From NCBI RefSeq assembly GCF_003718735.1, contig NZ_CP033460.1, forward strand, positions 930,001-994,000: 64,000 nt of DNA, given 5' to 3'. The DNA comes from Staphylococcus debuckii (GTDB lineage Bacteria; Bacillota; Bacilli; Staphylococcales; Staphylococcaceae). Positions within the stretch are counted from its first letter, which is position 1; the number at the start of each line of letters is the position of its first letter. Under the pieces are notes generated by a model. That model worked only from the letters and a program-made list of their open reading frames with translations. It made no database searches and had not been told where the DNA came from. Below, piece by piece: positions 8,288-17,136 of the stretch. The translations under genes were made by a program, and so were the position numbers.

Positions 8288-10918
8288 ATGAAAAGACCAA
8301 TTACAGTAGGACATGGTTTTGGCAAAACAAAATCCCATGAACTTGTAAATAAAGCAGTGAGCGGCGATATTATTGTTTTTACACCTTCTGACAAGCCGTA
8401 TTTGATAGAAGATGGATTAACTATACCTTCAGGAGTGGAAATGACATTTAGAAGTAATAGCAAACCTGAAGATACGGTACTTAAATGTCCTTTTACGATA
8501 GAAGGACAAGTATTATTTGAAAATATAACAATTGATTTAGGTAAAAAAGGACAATTATATCTAAAGAACCAAAGTAATGTTATTTTTAGAAATGTCATCA
8601 TAAAAAGCGACTCAAAAGAATATAATCCTGTATACTGTGAAAATGCTAATGTGGACTTTCACAGTGTAACATTAGTAGGAGATGAAAGTTCAACGCAAAT
8701 TACTATAGCTGATAAATCTAAAGCCAAAATAGAGCGTTGCTTAATAAATAAATTCTATATTGAAGGCGAATCACATGTTGAGCTGACTGACACAAAAATC
8801 ACCAATAGATTAGTAATTGACTACGGTGCATTGTTGGATGCCGAAAATATTTATCTTGAAAATGATGAAGATGGTATTCCTTTAATTGCAGGTGAGGGAG
8901 TGTTTCTTACAATTAAGAATCTCTATTTTTTAGGGAAAACCAAACAAACCATCGACCTTGATAATACGATGCATGCATATATAACACGTATTTTTGCAAA
9001 TAACGATGTGGAAATTTATTTGAAGGGCGATTCACGTATTAATAACGATATAGAGATTAATGATAATGTCGAACTGAATTATATTAAAAAAAGTAGTGAA
9101 GGTAAAAAAGAAAGCGTACAGCAACTGGAAAAATCACCATTTGGAGATATTCCTTTTGATCCTGAAACTGAGCTAGATCCTAACTTTTTCGGCGACGATG
9201 TAGATGATTCAATAATTGGGATTGATGATGCAATTAACGTAAATAATGAAAAAATCATTGAAACAACGCCGGTTGTTGATGAGTTGAAATATCCGAAGTT
9301 AGCTGAAAAATCTCTTGAGGATTTAAACGCTTTAATTGGCTTGGATTCTGTCAAAAAAACAGTGAAGATGTTTATTGATAATGTGAAAATCAATAAAATG
9401 AAGAAAGAAAATGGTTTGCATTATGATAATATTTCACTGCATTCAGTATTTTTAGGTAATCCAGGTACCGGTAAAACAACCGTAGCAAGATTACTTGGTA
9501 AGGTACTTTATTATAATGGTGTCACAAAAACAGATAACTTTATTGAAGTTTCTAGAAACCAATTGGTGAGTCCTTATGTTGGAAGAACAGCCGAACAAAC
9601 TCAAGAGATACTAGAAAAAGCAAAGGATGGTATTCTCTTTATTGATGAAGCATATACACTCTATGACGATAGTTCGAATAATCCCGGGCAAGAAGCACTA
9701 GATACCATACTCAAATTCATGGAAGATCATCGTGACGAAATTATGATTATCTTTGCGGGTTATACAGACGAAATGTACGATCTCTTAAATATGAATCCTG
9801 GTTTACAGTCTCGCGTGCAGCATAAGTTCTTCTTTGAAGATTATAATGATAACGAAATGGCAGAAATCGGAGAATCTATTTTAAATCACCAAGGTCTTGA
9901 ATATAACCAAGAATTATACCGTAAACAACTATTGAAAGCCTTGCGCCAATCCAATGATAATAGCAATGCGCGTTGGGTGCGTAACTTCAATGAAAAATTA
10001 ATCATGAATCAAAATTCGAGATTAGCTCAAACTGCGGAGGTTAATCCAGAAGCATTAAAATGTATTACGGATGAAGATATTTTGCAAATGGCTGCTAATG
10101 ACGCCCAAACAGAAAGTTTAGATGATTTATTGAACCAACTTAATCAACTTGTTGGTTTAGATAATGTTAAATCTTTTGTGAAGAAATTGATAAATGAGGT
10201 CAAAGCGAATAAACTGTTTGAAGAAAAAGGAATGGTGTTAGATAAACCGACCTATCATATGGTTTTCACAGGTCCTCCTGGTACCGGCAAAACAACTATT
10301 GCACGCTTAATCGCTAAGATTTTTTACAATCTAGATATTCTAGCAGAGGACAAAGTAGTTGAGGTAGATAGACAAAATCTAGTCGGCGCTTATGTAGGTC
10401 ATACTGAAAAAAATACTGCTAAAGCTGTCGGTCAAGCTATGGGTGGCGTGTTATTCGTAGACGAAGCTTATCAATTGGCTTCTGGAAGTGAAAATGATTT
10501 CGGGCATTTAGCGGTAGAAACCTTAATTACTTCATTAGAAAACTATAGAGATAAATTCATTGCTATCTTTGCTGGCTATACAAAGGATATGGAAAAATTC
10601 TTAGATGAAAATGAAGGACTCAAATCGCGTATTCCATTTACTATTGAATTTCCGGCCTATACACCAGTTGAGGTGGCCGAAATAGTTTTACGCAGTCTAA
10701 ATAAAGATTGGTCATTTGATGAAGCATTTCTACTGCAAGCCGTCAGCACTAAGTATGCCAATCTTAGTGCTGATCAACAAGCAAATGGTAGATGGGCACG
10801 TAACACCGTTCAAAAACTGTTGGCAAATCATAAAACGTATATTGTTGAACATGTAGATGATATTTCTGATATTACACATATAGAAAATGAAACGATTTTG
10901 AATACATTAAACGAATAA
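8288..10918 (+). CDS. Beta-helix protein with two CbxX/CfqX-type AAA ATPase modules
   Basis: An 876-residue protein. Residues about 20-280 lack catalytic motifs and consist of short beta-strand turns rich in Asn, Asp, Ile and Val (VIFRNVIIKS, LTIKNLYFLG), as in right-handed parallel beta-helices. An acidic linker follows. AAA module 1 (about 345-600) has Walker A GNPGTGKT at 390-397 and Walker B FIDEAY with D453-E454. Module 2 (about 615-876) has Walker A GPPGTGKT at 662-669 and Walker B FVDEAY with D725-E726. Both keep NPGLQSR- or NEGLKSR-type arginine finger motifs and the ARW segment of the CbxX/CfqX (SpoVK, EccA) family. The start at 8288 follows GGAG. The family suggests a hexameric remodelling ATPase. 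Substrate and pathway are unknown; no ESX genes are nearby. Confidence 0.85.
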   Translation: MKRPITVGHGFGKTKSHELVNKAVSGDIIVFTPSDKPYLIEDGLTIPSGVEMTFRSNSKPEDTVLKCPFTIEGQVLFENITIDLGKKGQLYLKNQSNVIFRNVIIKSDSKEYNPVYCENANVDFHSVTLVGDESSTQITIADKSKAKIERCLINKFYIEGESHVELTDTKITNRLVIDYGALLDAENIYLENDEDGIPLIAGEGVFLTIKNLYFLGKTKQTIDLDNTMHAYITRIFANNDVEIYLKGDSRINNDIEINDNVELNYIKKSSEGKKESVQQLEKSPFGDIPFDPETELDPNFFGDDVDDSIIGIDDAINVNNEKIIETTPVVDELKYPKLAEKSLEDLNALIGLDSVKKTVKMFIDNVKINKMKKENGLHYDNISLHSVFLGNPGTGKTTVARLLGKVLYYNGVTKTDNFIEVSRNQLVSPYVGRTAEQTQEILEKAKDGILFIDEAYTLYDDSSNNPGQEALDTILKFMEDHRDEIMIIFAGYTDEMYDLLNMNPGLQSRVQHKFFFEDYNDNEMAEIGESILNHQGLEYNQELYRKQLLKALRQSNDNSNARWVRNFNEKLIMNQNSRLAQTAEVNPEALKCITDEDILQMAANDAQTESLDDLLNQLNQLVGLDNVKSFVKKLINEVKANKLFEEKGMVLDKPTYHMVFTGPPGTGKTTIARLIAKIFYNLDILAEDKVVEVDRQNLVGAYVGHTEKNTAKAVGQAMGGVLFVDEAYQLASGSENDFGHLAVETLITSLENYRDKFIAIFAGYTKDMEKFLDENEGLKSRIPFTIEFPAYTPVEVAEIVLRSLNKDWSFDEAFLLQAVSTKYANLSADQQANGRWARNTVQKLLANHKTYIVEHVDDISDITHIENETILNTLNE

Positions 10919-10934
10919 ATAACTACGCAGTATG

Positions 10935-10967
10935 AGGGTGAGACATTTTGGTGTTTCGCCCTTTCTA
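10935..10967 (+). terminator. Terminator after the AAA ATPase gene
   Basis: AGGGTGAGACA pairs with TGTTTCGCCCT (G-T pairs included) around TTTTGG, with a weak T tract. The arms resemble those at 37368-37397. Confidence 0.6.
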
Positions 10968-10978
10968 ATTTTGCGGAA

Positions 10979-11035
10979 GTGTCTAGAAAGTGGTGTAATC
11001 TAGACACAAGTTCCTGAGAAGTGTCTAGAAAAGCC
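10979..11035. repeat. Three-armed GTGTCTAGA intergenic repeat, copy A
   Basis: GTGTCTAGA (10979), TCTAGACAC (10999) and GTGTCTAGA (11021) lie in one 50-base stretch. The middle arm can pair perfectly with either outer arm, so two exclusive hairpins are possible. The same layout and spacing recur at 48711-48766. Known staphylococcal STAR repeats have a different core. Confidence 0.75.
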
Positions 11036-11192
11036 TGTTATCTTCATTATTGTTGTTAGACGCTGCTTACATAAAGGATTATTCTTTCTTAACCCTTCGC
11101 TCTCTCTGGTTTCTATTTTAAAAAATGCACTGCTTGTGGTATATATAATATAAGTTTATGAATATAACCTTGGACGAATGAGGGGTTTAATT

Positions 11193-11408
11193 GTGAAAAA
11201 TAATGAGACTTTATTGAAAGTATTTACCATCATCTTTATTGTGTTAACGTTAGTCAGTCCTTTGTTTGCGATTGGCAGTATCATCTGCAGTGTAAAATTG
11301 AAAAAGTATGATGAAGTTAATGGCAATCGCTATTTAACTGCTTCCATTGTTGCCGCAGTCATTTTTATGATGATACATTTTGTGTATTACCTGACATATT
11401 TCTTTTAA
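11193..11408 (+). CDS. Small two-helix membrane protein
   Basis: A 71-residue protein with two hydrophobic segments (residues about 10-30 and 45-68) joined by a short polar loop (KLKKYDEVNGNRY). The GTG at 11193 is chosen because GAGGGG lies seven bases upstream; the ATG at 11178 lies before that site. No family is recognised. It is a single gene closed by its own terminator and stands between the accessory pair and the core CNNM gene. It could be native or part of the inserted region. Confidence 0.6.
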   Translation: MKNNETLLKVFTIIFIVLTLVSPLFAIGSIICSVKLKKYDEVNGNRYLTASIVAAVIFMMIHFVYYLTYFF

Positions 11409-11410
11409 AT

Positions 11411-11453
11411 GCTCGAAAATTCAGTGTGTAACTTGAATTTCCGAGCTTTTTTT
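11411..11453 (+). terminator. Terminator after the small membrane protein
   Basis: GCTCGAAAATTCA pairs with TTGAATTTCCGAGC around a short loop, followed by seven T residues. Confidence 0.8.
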
Positions 11454-11635
11454 GTGTACTGGAGGTATTTTCATAGCATTTCAACTCTTCAAGTTTTTCT
11501 TTTCAAAAATAAAAAGTGATGTACAATAATTATTAATATTTAATTCTGTGTGTTTCTGTACGGTTTACGGTGTAATGCTTAAGGGAATTTATATTTTAAA
11601 TACAGTGCATCTGTTTAGAAGGAGTGTCTGTCATC

Positions 11636-12670
11636 ATGATGATTGCAATTATAGTATTGATATTTGTGTCGTTCTTCTTTTCTGGAAGTGAAACGGCATT
11701 AACCGCAGCGAATAAGGTGAAGCTGAAGACGGAAAGCAGGAATGGGGATTCGAGAGCTAAGAAGTTAGTGAAGCTCTTGGATAAGCCGCGCGAGTTTATT
11801 ACAACGATATTGATTGCGAATAATAGTGCGAATATTGTCTTGCCTACGTTGGTAACGATTTATGCTGTGAATCATGGTTGGAATGTCGGGGTGGCCTCCG
11901 CAATTATTACGGTAGTGGTTATTATTGTGTCTGAAGTGATTCCGAAATCGGTCGCAGCCACGTATCCTGATGCGATTTCGCGACTGGTTTATCCGGTAAT
12001 CCATTTGTTTGTAGTCATATTATCACCGATTACTAAGGTGTTGAATGCGTTAACGGGCTTGATTAATAAGATGTTAGCGAATGACCGCTTCCAAGCTCAA
12101 AAGATGTCTAAAGAAGAGGTCCGCACGATGGTTGCGATTGCGGGAACTCAAGGTGCTTTCAATGAAAATGAGCGCAATCGTTTGCAAAGTGTAATGGAGT
12201 TCGACCAATTGAAAGTCAATGATGTGGATACGACGCCACGTGTGAATGTAACGGCATTTTCTATTGATACGCCTTACGATGAAGTATATGAAATTATTAT
12301 GTCGCATCCTTATACGCGTTATCCGGTTTATGATGAGGACATTGATGATGTTATAGGTGTCTTTCATTCGAAATATTTACTGATTTGGAGTCGTCATCAT
12401 GACAAATCGTTGCGTGACTTTATCTCAGAGCCTTTATTTGTGAATGAGCATAACAAGGCGGAGTGGGTGATGCGCAAGATGATTGCTTCGCGTAAACATA
12501 TTGCTATCGTTTTAGATGAGTATGGCGGTACTGATGCTATTATTACGATGGAAGATTTGATTGAACAATTGCTAGGTTTAGATATCGAAGATGAAATGGA
12601 TCAACGCGAACAAAATATGGTGGAACAACGTTTGAAAAATAAAAATAAACAAATTAGAAGTAAAAGCTAA
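11636..12670 (+). CDS. CNNM/CBS-domain membrane protein (MpfB/HlyC-CorC type)
   Basis: A protein of about 344 residues. Residues 1-180 form a CNNM (DUF21) membrane domain opening with a hydrophobic helix and FFSGSETALTAANK. Residues about 200-325 hold a CBS pair (YTRYPVYDEDIDDVIGVFH and IAIVLDEYGGTDAIITMEDL). The usual C-terminal CorC/HlyC domain is missing; the protein ends in a basic tail. Relatives move or protect against Mg2+ and other divalent ions; S. aureus has two, MpfA and a shorter homologue at this locus. The old haemolysin name is not supported. The ATG at 11636 is preferred because AAGGAG lies 11 bases upstream. Confidence 0.85.
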   Translation: MMIAIIVLIFVSFFFSGSETALTAANKVKLKTESRNGDSRAKKLVKLLDKPREFITTILIANNSANIVLPTLVTIYAVNHGWNVGVASAIITVVVIIVSEVIPKSVAATYPDAISRLVYPVIHLFVVILSPITKVLNALTGLINKMLANDRFQAQKMSKEEVRTMVAIAGTQGAFNENERNRLQSVMEFDQLKVNDVDTTPRVNVTAFSIDTPYDEVYEIIMSHPYTRYPVYDEDIDDVIGVFHSKYLLIWSRHHDKSLRDFISEPLFVNEHNKAEWVMRKMIASRKHIAIVLDEYGGTDAIITMEDLIEQLLGLDIEDEMDQREQNMVEQRLKNKNKQIRSKS

Positions 12671-12697
12671 AATGACTATGATATAGGAGAGATAAAA

Positions 12698-13774
12698 ATG
12701 TGGTCAGATACTAAAGTCAGTGAACAATTAGGTATTAGATATCCCATTATCCAAGCGGGAATGGCGGGGAATACAACACCTGAATTGGTCGCGCATGTCA
12801 GTGAAAGCGGCGGTTTAGGAACGATTGGAGCAGGTTATTTCAGTTTAGAACGACTTGCTTCGGAAATTGATGCTGTGAAAGCATTGACATCGCAACCTTT
12901 TGCAGTCAATCTTTTTATACCTAATCAACAAAGGATGCTCCCGGCACAAGTGGAGTTAATGAATGCTTGGTTGAGCCCTTATCGACGTGCATTGAATTTA
13001 GAGGAGCCTGTTATTAATTTATCTCAAACACAATTATTAGAAGCACAAATTAATCTTTTAATTGAAAAACAAGTGCCTGTGGCTAGTTTTACTTTCGGTA
13101 TACCTGATGAGAAACTCATTCGTAAAATGCATAATCATCATATTGTAGTAATGGGTACTGCAACATCTATAGCCGAAGCTGCAGCGAATGAAAAGGCCGG
13201 CATGGATATGATTGTGGTTCAAGGCAGTGAAGCTGGAGGACATCGCGGTTCGTTCCTTAAAGAAAAGAGCGAGTATCCGATGGTCGGCAGTATCTCTTTG
13301 ATCCCTCAAACAGCAGATGCGGTGTCTATCCCTGTTATCGCAGCTGGTGGTATTATGGAAGGCCGCGGAGTACTGGCAAGCTTGATTTTAGGTGCTTCAG
13401 GCGTTCAGATGGGAACGGCCTTCTTAACTTCTCAAGAAAGCGGTGCGGACGTTGCTTATAAACAAGCCATCTTGAACAGCACGGACACTTCGACAGTGTT
13501 AACCAATGCGTTTAGTGGTAAAATGGCACGTGGTATCCGTAACGATTTCATCAATTATTTGTCTGAATTTAATGGTGAAGTGCCAGGTTATCCGATTCAA
13601 AATCAATTGACTTCAGCTATTAGAAAGGCTTCTACTGCTCAGCATAATGACAAACTCATGTCATTATGGAGTGGACAGACACCGAAACTTGCGACGAGCC
13701 GGAGTGCACGTGACATTATTACAACGATTGTTCAACAAATTGAAGATATGACTCAGAATGGAATTCATCGATAA
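12698..13774 (+). CDS. Nitronate monooxygenase (2-nitropropane dioxygenase family)
   Basis: A 358-residue FMN-dependent TIM-barrel enzyme. Near the N-terminus is the family motif [19 protein letters not shown] carries the likely catalytic histidine H182; and [11 protein letters not shown] followed by [13 protein letters not shown] makes the FMN phosphate site. The family oxidises propionate-3-nitronate and other alkyl nitronates to the aldehyde and nitrite, a detoxifying role. Related FabK enoyl reductases share the fold but sit in fab operons, which is not the case here. GGAGAG precedes the ATG; the gene follows the CNNM gene by 27 bases, so the two may be co-transcribed. A composite hairpin element follows. 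Confidence 0.88.
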   Translation: MWSDTKVSEQLGIRYPIIQAGMAGNTTPELVAHVSESGGLGTIGAGYFSLERLASEIDAVKALTSQPFAVNLFIPNQQRMLPAQVELMNAWLSPYRRALNLEEPVINLSQTQLLEAQINLLIEKQVPVASFTFGIPDEKLIRKMHNHHIVVMGTATSIAEAAANEKAGMDMIVVQGSEAGGHRGSFLKEKSEYPMVGSISLIPQTADAVSIPVIAAGGIMEGRGVLASLILGASGVQMGTAFLTSQESGADVAYKQAILNSTDTSTVLTNAFSGKMARGIRNDFINYLSEFNGEVPGYPIQNQLTSAIRKASTAQHNDKLMSLWSGQTPKLATSRSARDIITTIVQQIEDMTQNGIHR

Positions 13775-13788
13775 ATAACGAAGAAGAT

Positions 13789-13952
13789 GCTGGGACATAT
13801 TAATGTCTCAGCTCCTCTCTTTGAACTGGCAGTGGCTATCTGAATAGAAAATGCGCTTGTTTCAAGCTTTTTCTATTCTAGCTAGCTTTGTCGGGGCGGG
13901 AAGACGAAATAATTTCAATCAAAAATTATTTCTGTCCCCGCTCCCTTTTTTT
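13789..13952. repeat. Composite intergenic hairpin element, copy 1 (includes terminator)
   Basis: Three stem-loops in a row. The first is GCTGGGACAT/ATGTCTCAGC (13789-13812). The second is GAATAGAAAA/TTTTCTATTC with an inner GCTTG/CAAGC (13842-13878). The third is GGGGCGGG...CCCCGCTCCC enclosing GAAATAATTT/AAATTATTTC (13893-13946), with a run of T. The third stem is clearly related to 32373-32427. The reverse complement of GGCAGTGGCTATC recurs before the repeat at 48711. Confidence 0.75.
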
Positions 13953-14034
13953 CTTTTTTTATAGATAGCGTTAAGTTAAGAGGAGTTAAAGAGTTCTATT
14001 GAGAAAATATGATAAAATGAAGCTGGTGATAATT

Positions 14035-14883
14035 ATGATAAATATTGGACTGACAGGATGGGGCGATCATGACTCGCTCTATACTGATTTAAGTCGCAAA
14101 ACAGATAAATTAAAGACTTATGCAAGTCATTTTCCAGTAGTTGAATTAGATGCTTCGTATTATGCCATTCAACCAGAACGTAATATACGCAAGTGGATTA
14201 AAGAGACGCCAGAACGTTTTGAATTTGTGGTAAAGATTCATCAAGCTTTGACTTTGCATGCAGATTATAAAGATTTTGCTGAGACCAGAGATGAATTATT
14301 TGAACAGTTCCGTTTGATGATCGAGCCGTTGATTGAAGCGGATAAATTAGCAATGGTTCTTGTCCAATTTCCGCCTTGGTTCGACTGTAAGACGCAAAAT
14401 ATCAACTATATTCGTTATGTCCGTGAACAGTTGAAGGATATTCCTGTTTGTATTGAATTCCGTAACCAAACGTGGTTTGAGGAAGGTATGAAAGAAAATA
14501 CACTGCAATTTTTAACTGAACAGCATTTGATACATGCTATTGTAGATGAACCGCAAGTAGGGGAAGGTTCCGCACCGATGATTAACCGTATCACTACAGA
14601 TACAGCATTTGTACGTTACCATGGGCGTAACAGACATGGGTGGACCAAACAGGATATGACAGATGAAGCTTGGCGAGATGTACGTTATCTGTATGATTAT
14701 TCAACGGATGAATTGAAAAACTTAGCGGAAAAGATACGCATTATACAACATAAAGCTAACAAAATTTATGTCATTTTCAATAATAACTCAGGCGGCCATG
14801 CAGCTGGAAATGCCAAAGAACTTCAGCAGATTCTAGGTATTGATTATGAAGGTTTAGCGCCGCAACAACTTAAATTATTTTAG
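14035..14883 (+). CDS. DUF72 (YecE-like) family protein
   Basis: A 282-residue TIM-barrel-like protein of the DUF72 family. It opens MINIGLTGWGDHDSLY and carries the family features VVELDASYYAIQPE, KIHQALTLH, LVQFPPWF, CIEFRNQTWF and YVIFNNNSGGHAAGNAKEL. The reaction is not established. The ATG at 14035 is chosen because the conserved N-terminus begins there with GGTGAT just upstream; TTG 13999 would add twelve non-conserved residues. The next gene starts 11 bases after its stop, and a similar arrangement is conserved in staphylococci. Confidence 0.85.
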   Translation: MINIGLTGWGDHDSLYTDLSRKTDKLKTYASHFPVVELDASYYAIQPERNIRKWIKETPERFEFVVKIHQALTLHADYKDFAETRDELFEQFRLMIEPLIEADKLAMVLVQFPPWFDCKTQNINYIRYVREQLKDIPVCIEFRNQTWFEEGMKENTLQFLTEQHLIHAIVDEPQVGEGSAPMINRITTDTAFVRYHGRNRHGWTKQDMTDEAWRDVRYLYDYSTDELKNLAEKIRIIQHKANKIYVIFNNNSGGHAAGNAKELQQILGIDYEGLAPQQLKLF

Positions 14884-14894
14884 GAAGTGGTCAA

Positions 14895-15719
14895 ATGCTG
14901 AGTATTTTATTACTCATTCTTATCGGTGCATTATCTGCCATCTTAGGCTCAATTGTGGGTATCGGCGGAGGCATTATTATCGTACCGACCTTAGTATACT
15001 TTGGTGTAGAACATCATCTGCTCCATGGAATTACGCCGCAAATTGCTATTGGTACGTCTTCGATTATTTTGATTGTGACTGGTTTAACGTCGACATTAGG
15101 GTATATGAAATCCAAACAAGTGGATATTAAGAATGGTTATATCTTTTTGTTTGGTTTATTGCCAGGATCGTTAATTGGTTCAATCATCAGCCGATATTTA
15201 ACGTTAGATTCATTTAACTTATATTTTGGTATATTTTTAATCATCGTATCTATTATTCTAATGGTACGGTATTATATTAAACCTATTAGTTTGTTTGAGA
15301 AAAAGAAATACGAACGTACATATATTGCAAGTGACGGTACGACTTATCATTACCATGTTCCACCGGTATTTGCCTTTTGTGCTACATTTTGTATTGGTAT
15401 TTTGACCGGTTTATTCGGCATCGGCGGAGGCGCGTTAATGACGCCATTAATGCTCATTGTCTTTCGATTTCCACCGCATGTGGCAGTCGGCACCAGCATG
15501 ATGATGATTTTCTTCTCGAGTGTGATGAGTTCGATCGGTCATATCTTTCAAGGGCATGTCGCTTGGCATTACGCGTTGATATTAGTTATTTCTAGTTATT
15601 TCGGAGCTAAATTAGGTGTTAAAATCAATCAATCTATTCAATCTAATACAGTTGTGGTATTACTTCGCACAGTAATGCTGCTGATGGGTATTTATTTAAT
15701 CATAAAATCAATTCTTTAA
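14895..15719 (+). CDS. TauE/SafE family membrane transporter
   Basis: A 274-residue integral membrane protein with about eight helices in two similar halves. Each half carries a GIGGG motif (residues 22-26 GIGGGIIIVPTL and 175-179 GIGGGALMTPLM), the signature of the TauE/SafE/YfcA family, which exports sulfite, sulfoacetate or other organic anions. The substrate here is unknown. A basic loop (YIKPISLFEKKKYERTYI) separates the halves on the cytoplasmic side. GGAAGTGG precedes the ATG. The gene lies between DUF72 and a metallophosphatase in a tight + strand run with gaps of 11 and 15 bases. Confidence 0.85.
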   Translation: MLSILLLILIGALSAILGSIVGIGGGIIIVPTLVYFGVEHHLLHGITPQIAIGTSSIILIVTGLTSTLGYMKSKQVDIKNGYIFLFGLLPGSLIGSIISRYLTLDSFNLYFGIFLIIVSIILMVRYYIKPISLFEKKKYERTYIASDGTTYHYHVPPVFAFCATFCIGILTGLFGIGGGALMTPLMLIVFRFPPHVAVGTSMMMIFFSSVMSSIGHIFQGHVAWHYALILVISSYFGAKLGVKINQSIQSNTVVVLLRTVMLLMGIYLIIKSIL

Positions 15720-15734
15720 GGGGGACACTCAAGC

Positions 15735-17054
15735 ATGGAGTTAACGATTTATCATACAAATGATATTCATAGCCATTTGCATGACTATGAAAGAATTGCC
15801 GCGTATATGTCTCAGCATAGACCTCAATTAAACCACCCGTCTCTCTATATCGATATCGGTGACCATGTAGATTTATCAGCTCCGGTTACAGAAGCCACAC
15901 ATGGTCAAAAGAACGTGCAATTGCTGAATGCAGCACATTGCAATATTGCAACGATTGGTAATAACGAAGGAATGACGATTTCACACGATGATTTAAATGC
16001 ATTATACGAAGATGCGGATTTCAGTGTGACTTGCAGCAACGTGTTTGATGAAGAGGGCAACTTGCCGCATCATATGACTTCAAGCCATATAGAGACCATT
16101 GAAGAGACACGTATTTTATTTGTAGCTGCTACTGCTCCGTTCACTCCTTTTTATCGTGCATTAGATTGGGTTGTAACTGATCCTATGGCAGCAATCAAAG
16201 ATGAAATTGCGAAACAAGAAGGTCAATATGATGTGTTGATTATAATGAGTCATTGCGGTATTTTCTTTGACCGCAAATTATGTGAAGCACTGCCAGAAAT
16301 TGATGTCATCTTCGGTAGCCATACACATCATTATTTCGAACATGGTGAAATGAAGAACGGTGTTTTAATGGCGGCAGCTGGAAAATATGGCCACTATTTA
16401 GGAGAAGTCAATTTAAGCATTGAAAACAACCAAGTCGTACATAAGGAAGCAGAATTACTGCCGATTGATACCTTACCTGAAGTTGAAACCCATTTTGCTG
16501 AAGAAGGAAAAGCTTTAATGAGCGATCCTGTTGTCGATCACCCTGTGAACTTGCCGAGACGTACTGATGTTATCACTAAAACGTCATATCTGCTGGCACA
16601 AAGTGTATATGAATTTACACATGCAGACTGTACAATAATTAATGCAGGACTAATCGTAAAAGGTATTGATGGGCCAGAGGTAACTGAATTTGATGTACAT
16701 CAAATGTTGCCGCACCCTATTAATGCAGTCCGAATTAAAATTTCAGGCAAAGATTTGAAAACAGTGATTTTAACAGCTGAAGAACAAAGTTATATGCACG
16801 AACATGCGCAAGGCTTAGGATTTAGAGGAGATATTTTTGGAGGATATATTTTGTATAATATGGGTTATATTGAATCTGAATCCTGTTTCTTTGTGCAAGG
16901 TAAAGAAATAGAAGACGATCACATTTATACACTCGGTACTATAGACATGTATACTTTCGGACGTTATTTCCCTATTTTTAAAGATTTACCAACAGAATAT
17001 CTGATGCCTGAATTTTTACGGGATATTTTTAAAAAGAAATTATTAGAACTGTGA
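15735..17054 (+). CDS. Bifunctional metallophosphatase/5'-nucleotidase
   Basis: A 439-residue two-domain hydrolase of the YunD type. The N-terminal calcineurin-like domain has YHTNDIHSH (D-x-H metal ligands), DIGDHVD, GNNEGM (GNNE in place of the classic GNHE, usual in this subfamily), MSHCG and GSHTHHYFEHG. The C-terminal 5'-nucleotidase domain (about 280-435) has NAGLIVKGIDGPEVTEFD and the aromatic GFRGDIFGGYILYNMGY region. No signal peptide or wall anchor is visible, so it should act in the cytoplasm, unlike AdsA. It probably removes phosphate from nucleotides or UDP-sugars. GGGGGAC precedes the ATG. Confidence 0.85.
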   Translation: MELTIYHTNDIHSHLHDYERIAAYMSQHRPQLNHPSLYIDIGDHVDLSAPVTEATHGQKNVQLLNAAHCNIATIGNNEGMTISHDDLNALYEDADFSVTCSNVFDEEGNLPHHMTSSHIETIEETRILFVAATAPFTPFYRALDWVVTDPMAAIKDEIAKQEGQYDVLIIMSHCGIFFDRKLCEALPEIDVIFGSHTHHYFEHGEMKNGVLMAAAGKYGHYLGEVNLSIENNQVVHKEAELLPIDTLPEVETHFAEEGKALMSDPVVDHPVNLPRRTDVITKTSYLLAQSVYEFTHADCTIINAGLIVKGIDGPEVTEFDVHQMLPHPINAVRIKISGKDLKTVILTAEEQSYMHEHAQGLGFRGDIFGGYILYNMGYIESESCFFVQGKEIEDDHIYTLGTIDMYTFGRYFPIFKDLPTEYLMPEFLRDIFKKKLLEL

Positions 17055-17071
17055 AATTATGAGTTATAGCG

Positions 17072-17099
17072 TTTTCATTTTCTTATAATTTGTTATAAT
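17072..17099 (+). promoter_or_regulatory. Probable lipA promoter
   Basis: TTTTCA (17072-17077), 16 bases, then TATAAT (17094-17099), about 38 bases before the lipA start. A second TATAAT at 17084 could serve as an alternative. Confidence 0.55.
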
Positions 17100-17136
17100 A
17101 AGGTGAAGATGAGTACACAGGAGGGTATGTGTTGTA

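Noticed and set aside
8288..10918. An ESX/type VII secretion ATPase (EccA-like)
   Set aside because: Only the AAA module type is shared. There is no esxA, essA-C or WXG100 gene in the window, and the beta-helix and second AAA module do not fit EccA.
10979..11035. A CRISPR array
   Set aside because: There are only two or three inverted arms without regular unique spacers of equal size, and no cas genes.
13855..13878. A small RNA gene
   Set aside because: The stem-loop is part of a composite terminator element that recurs elsewhere; no promoter is seen before it.
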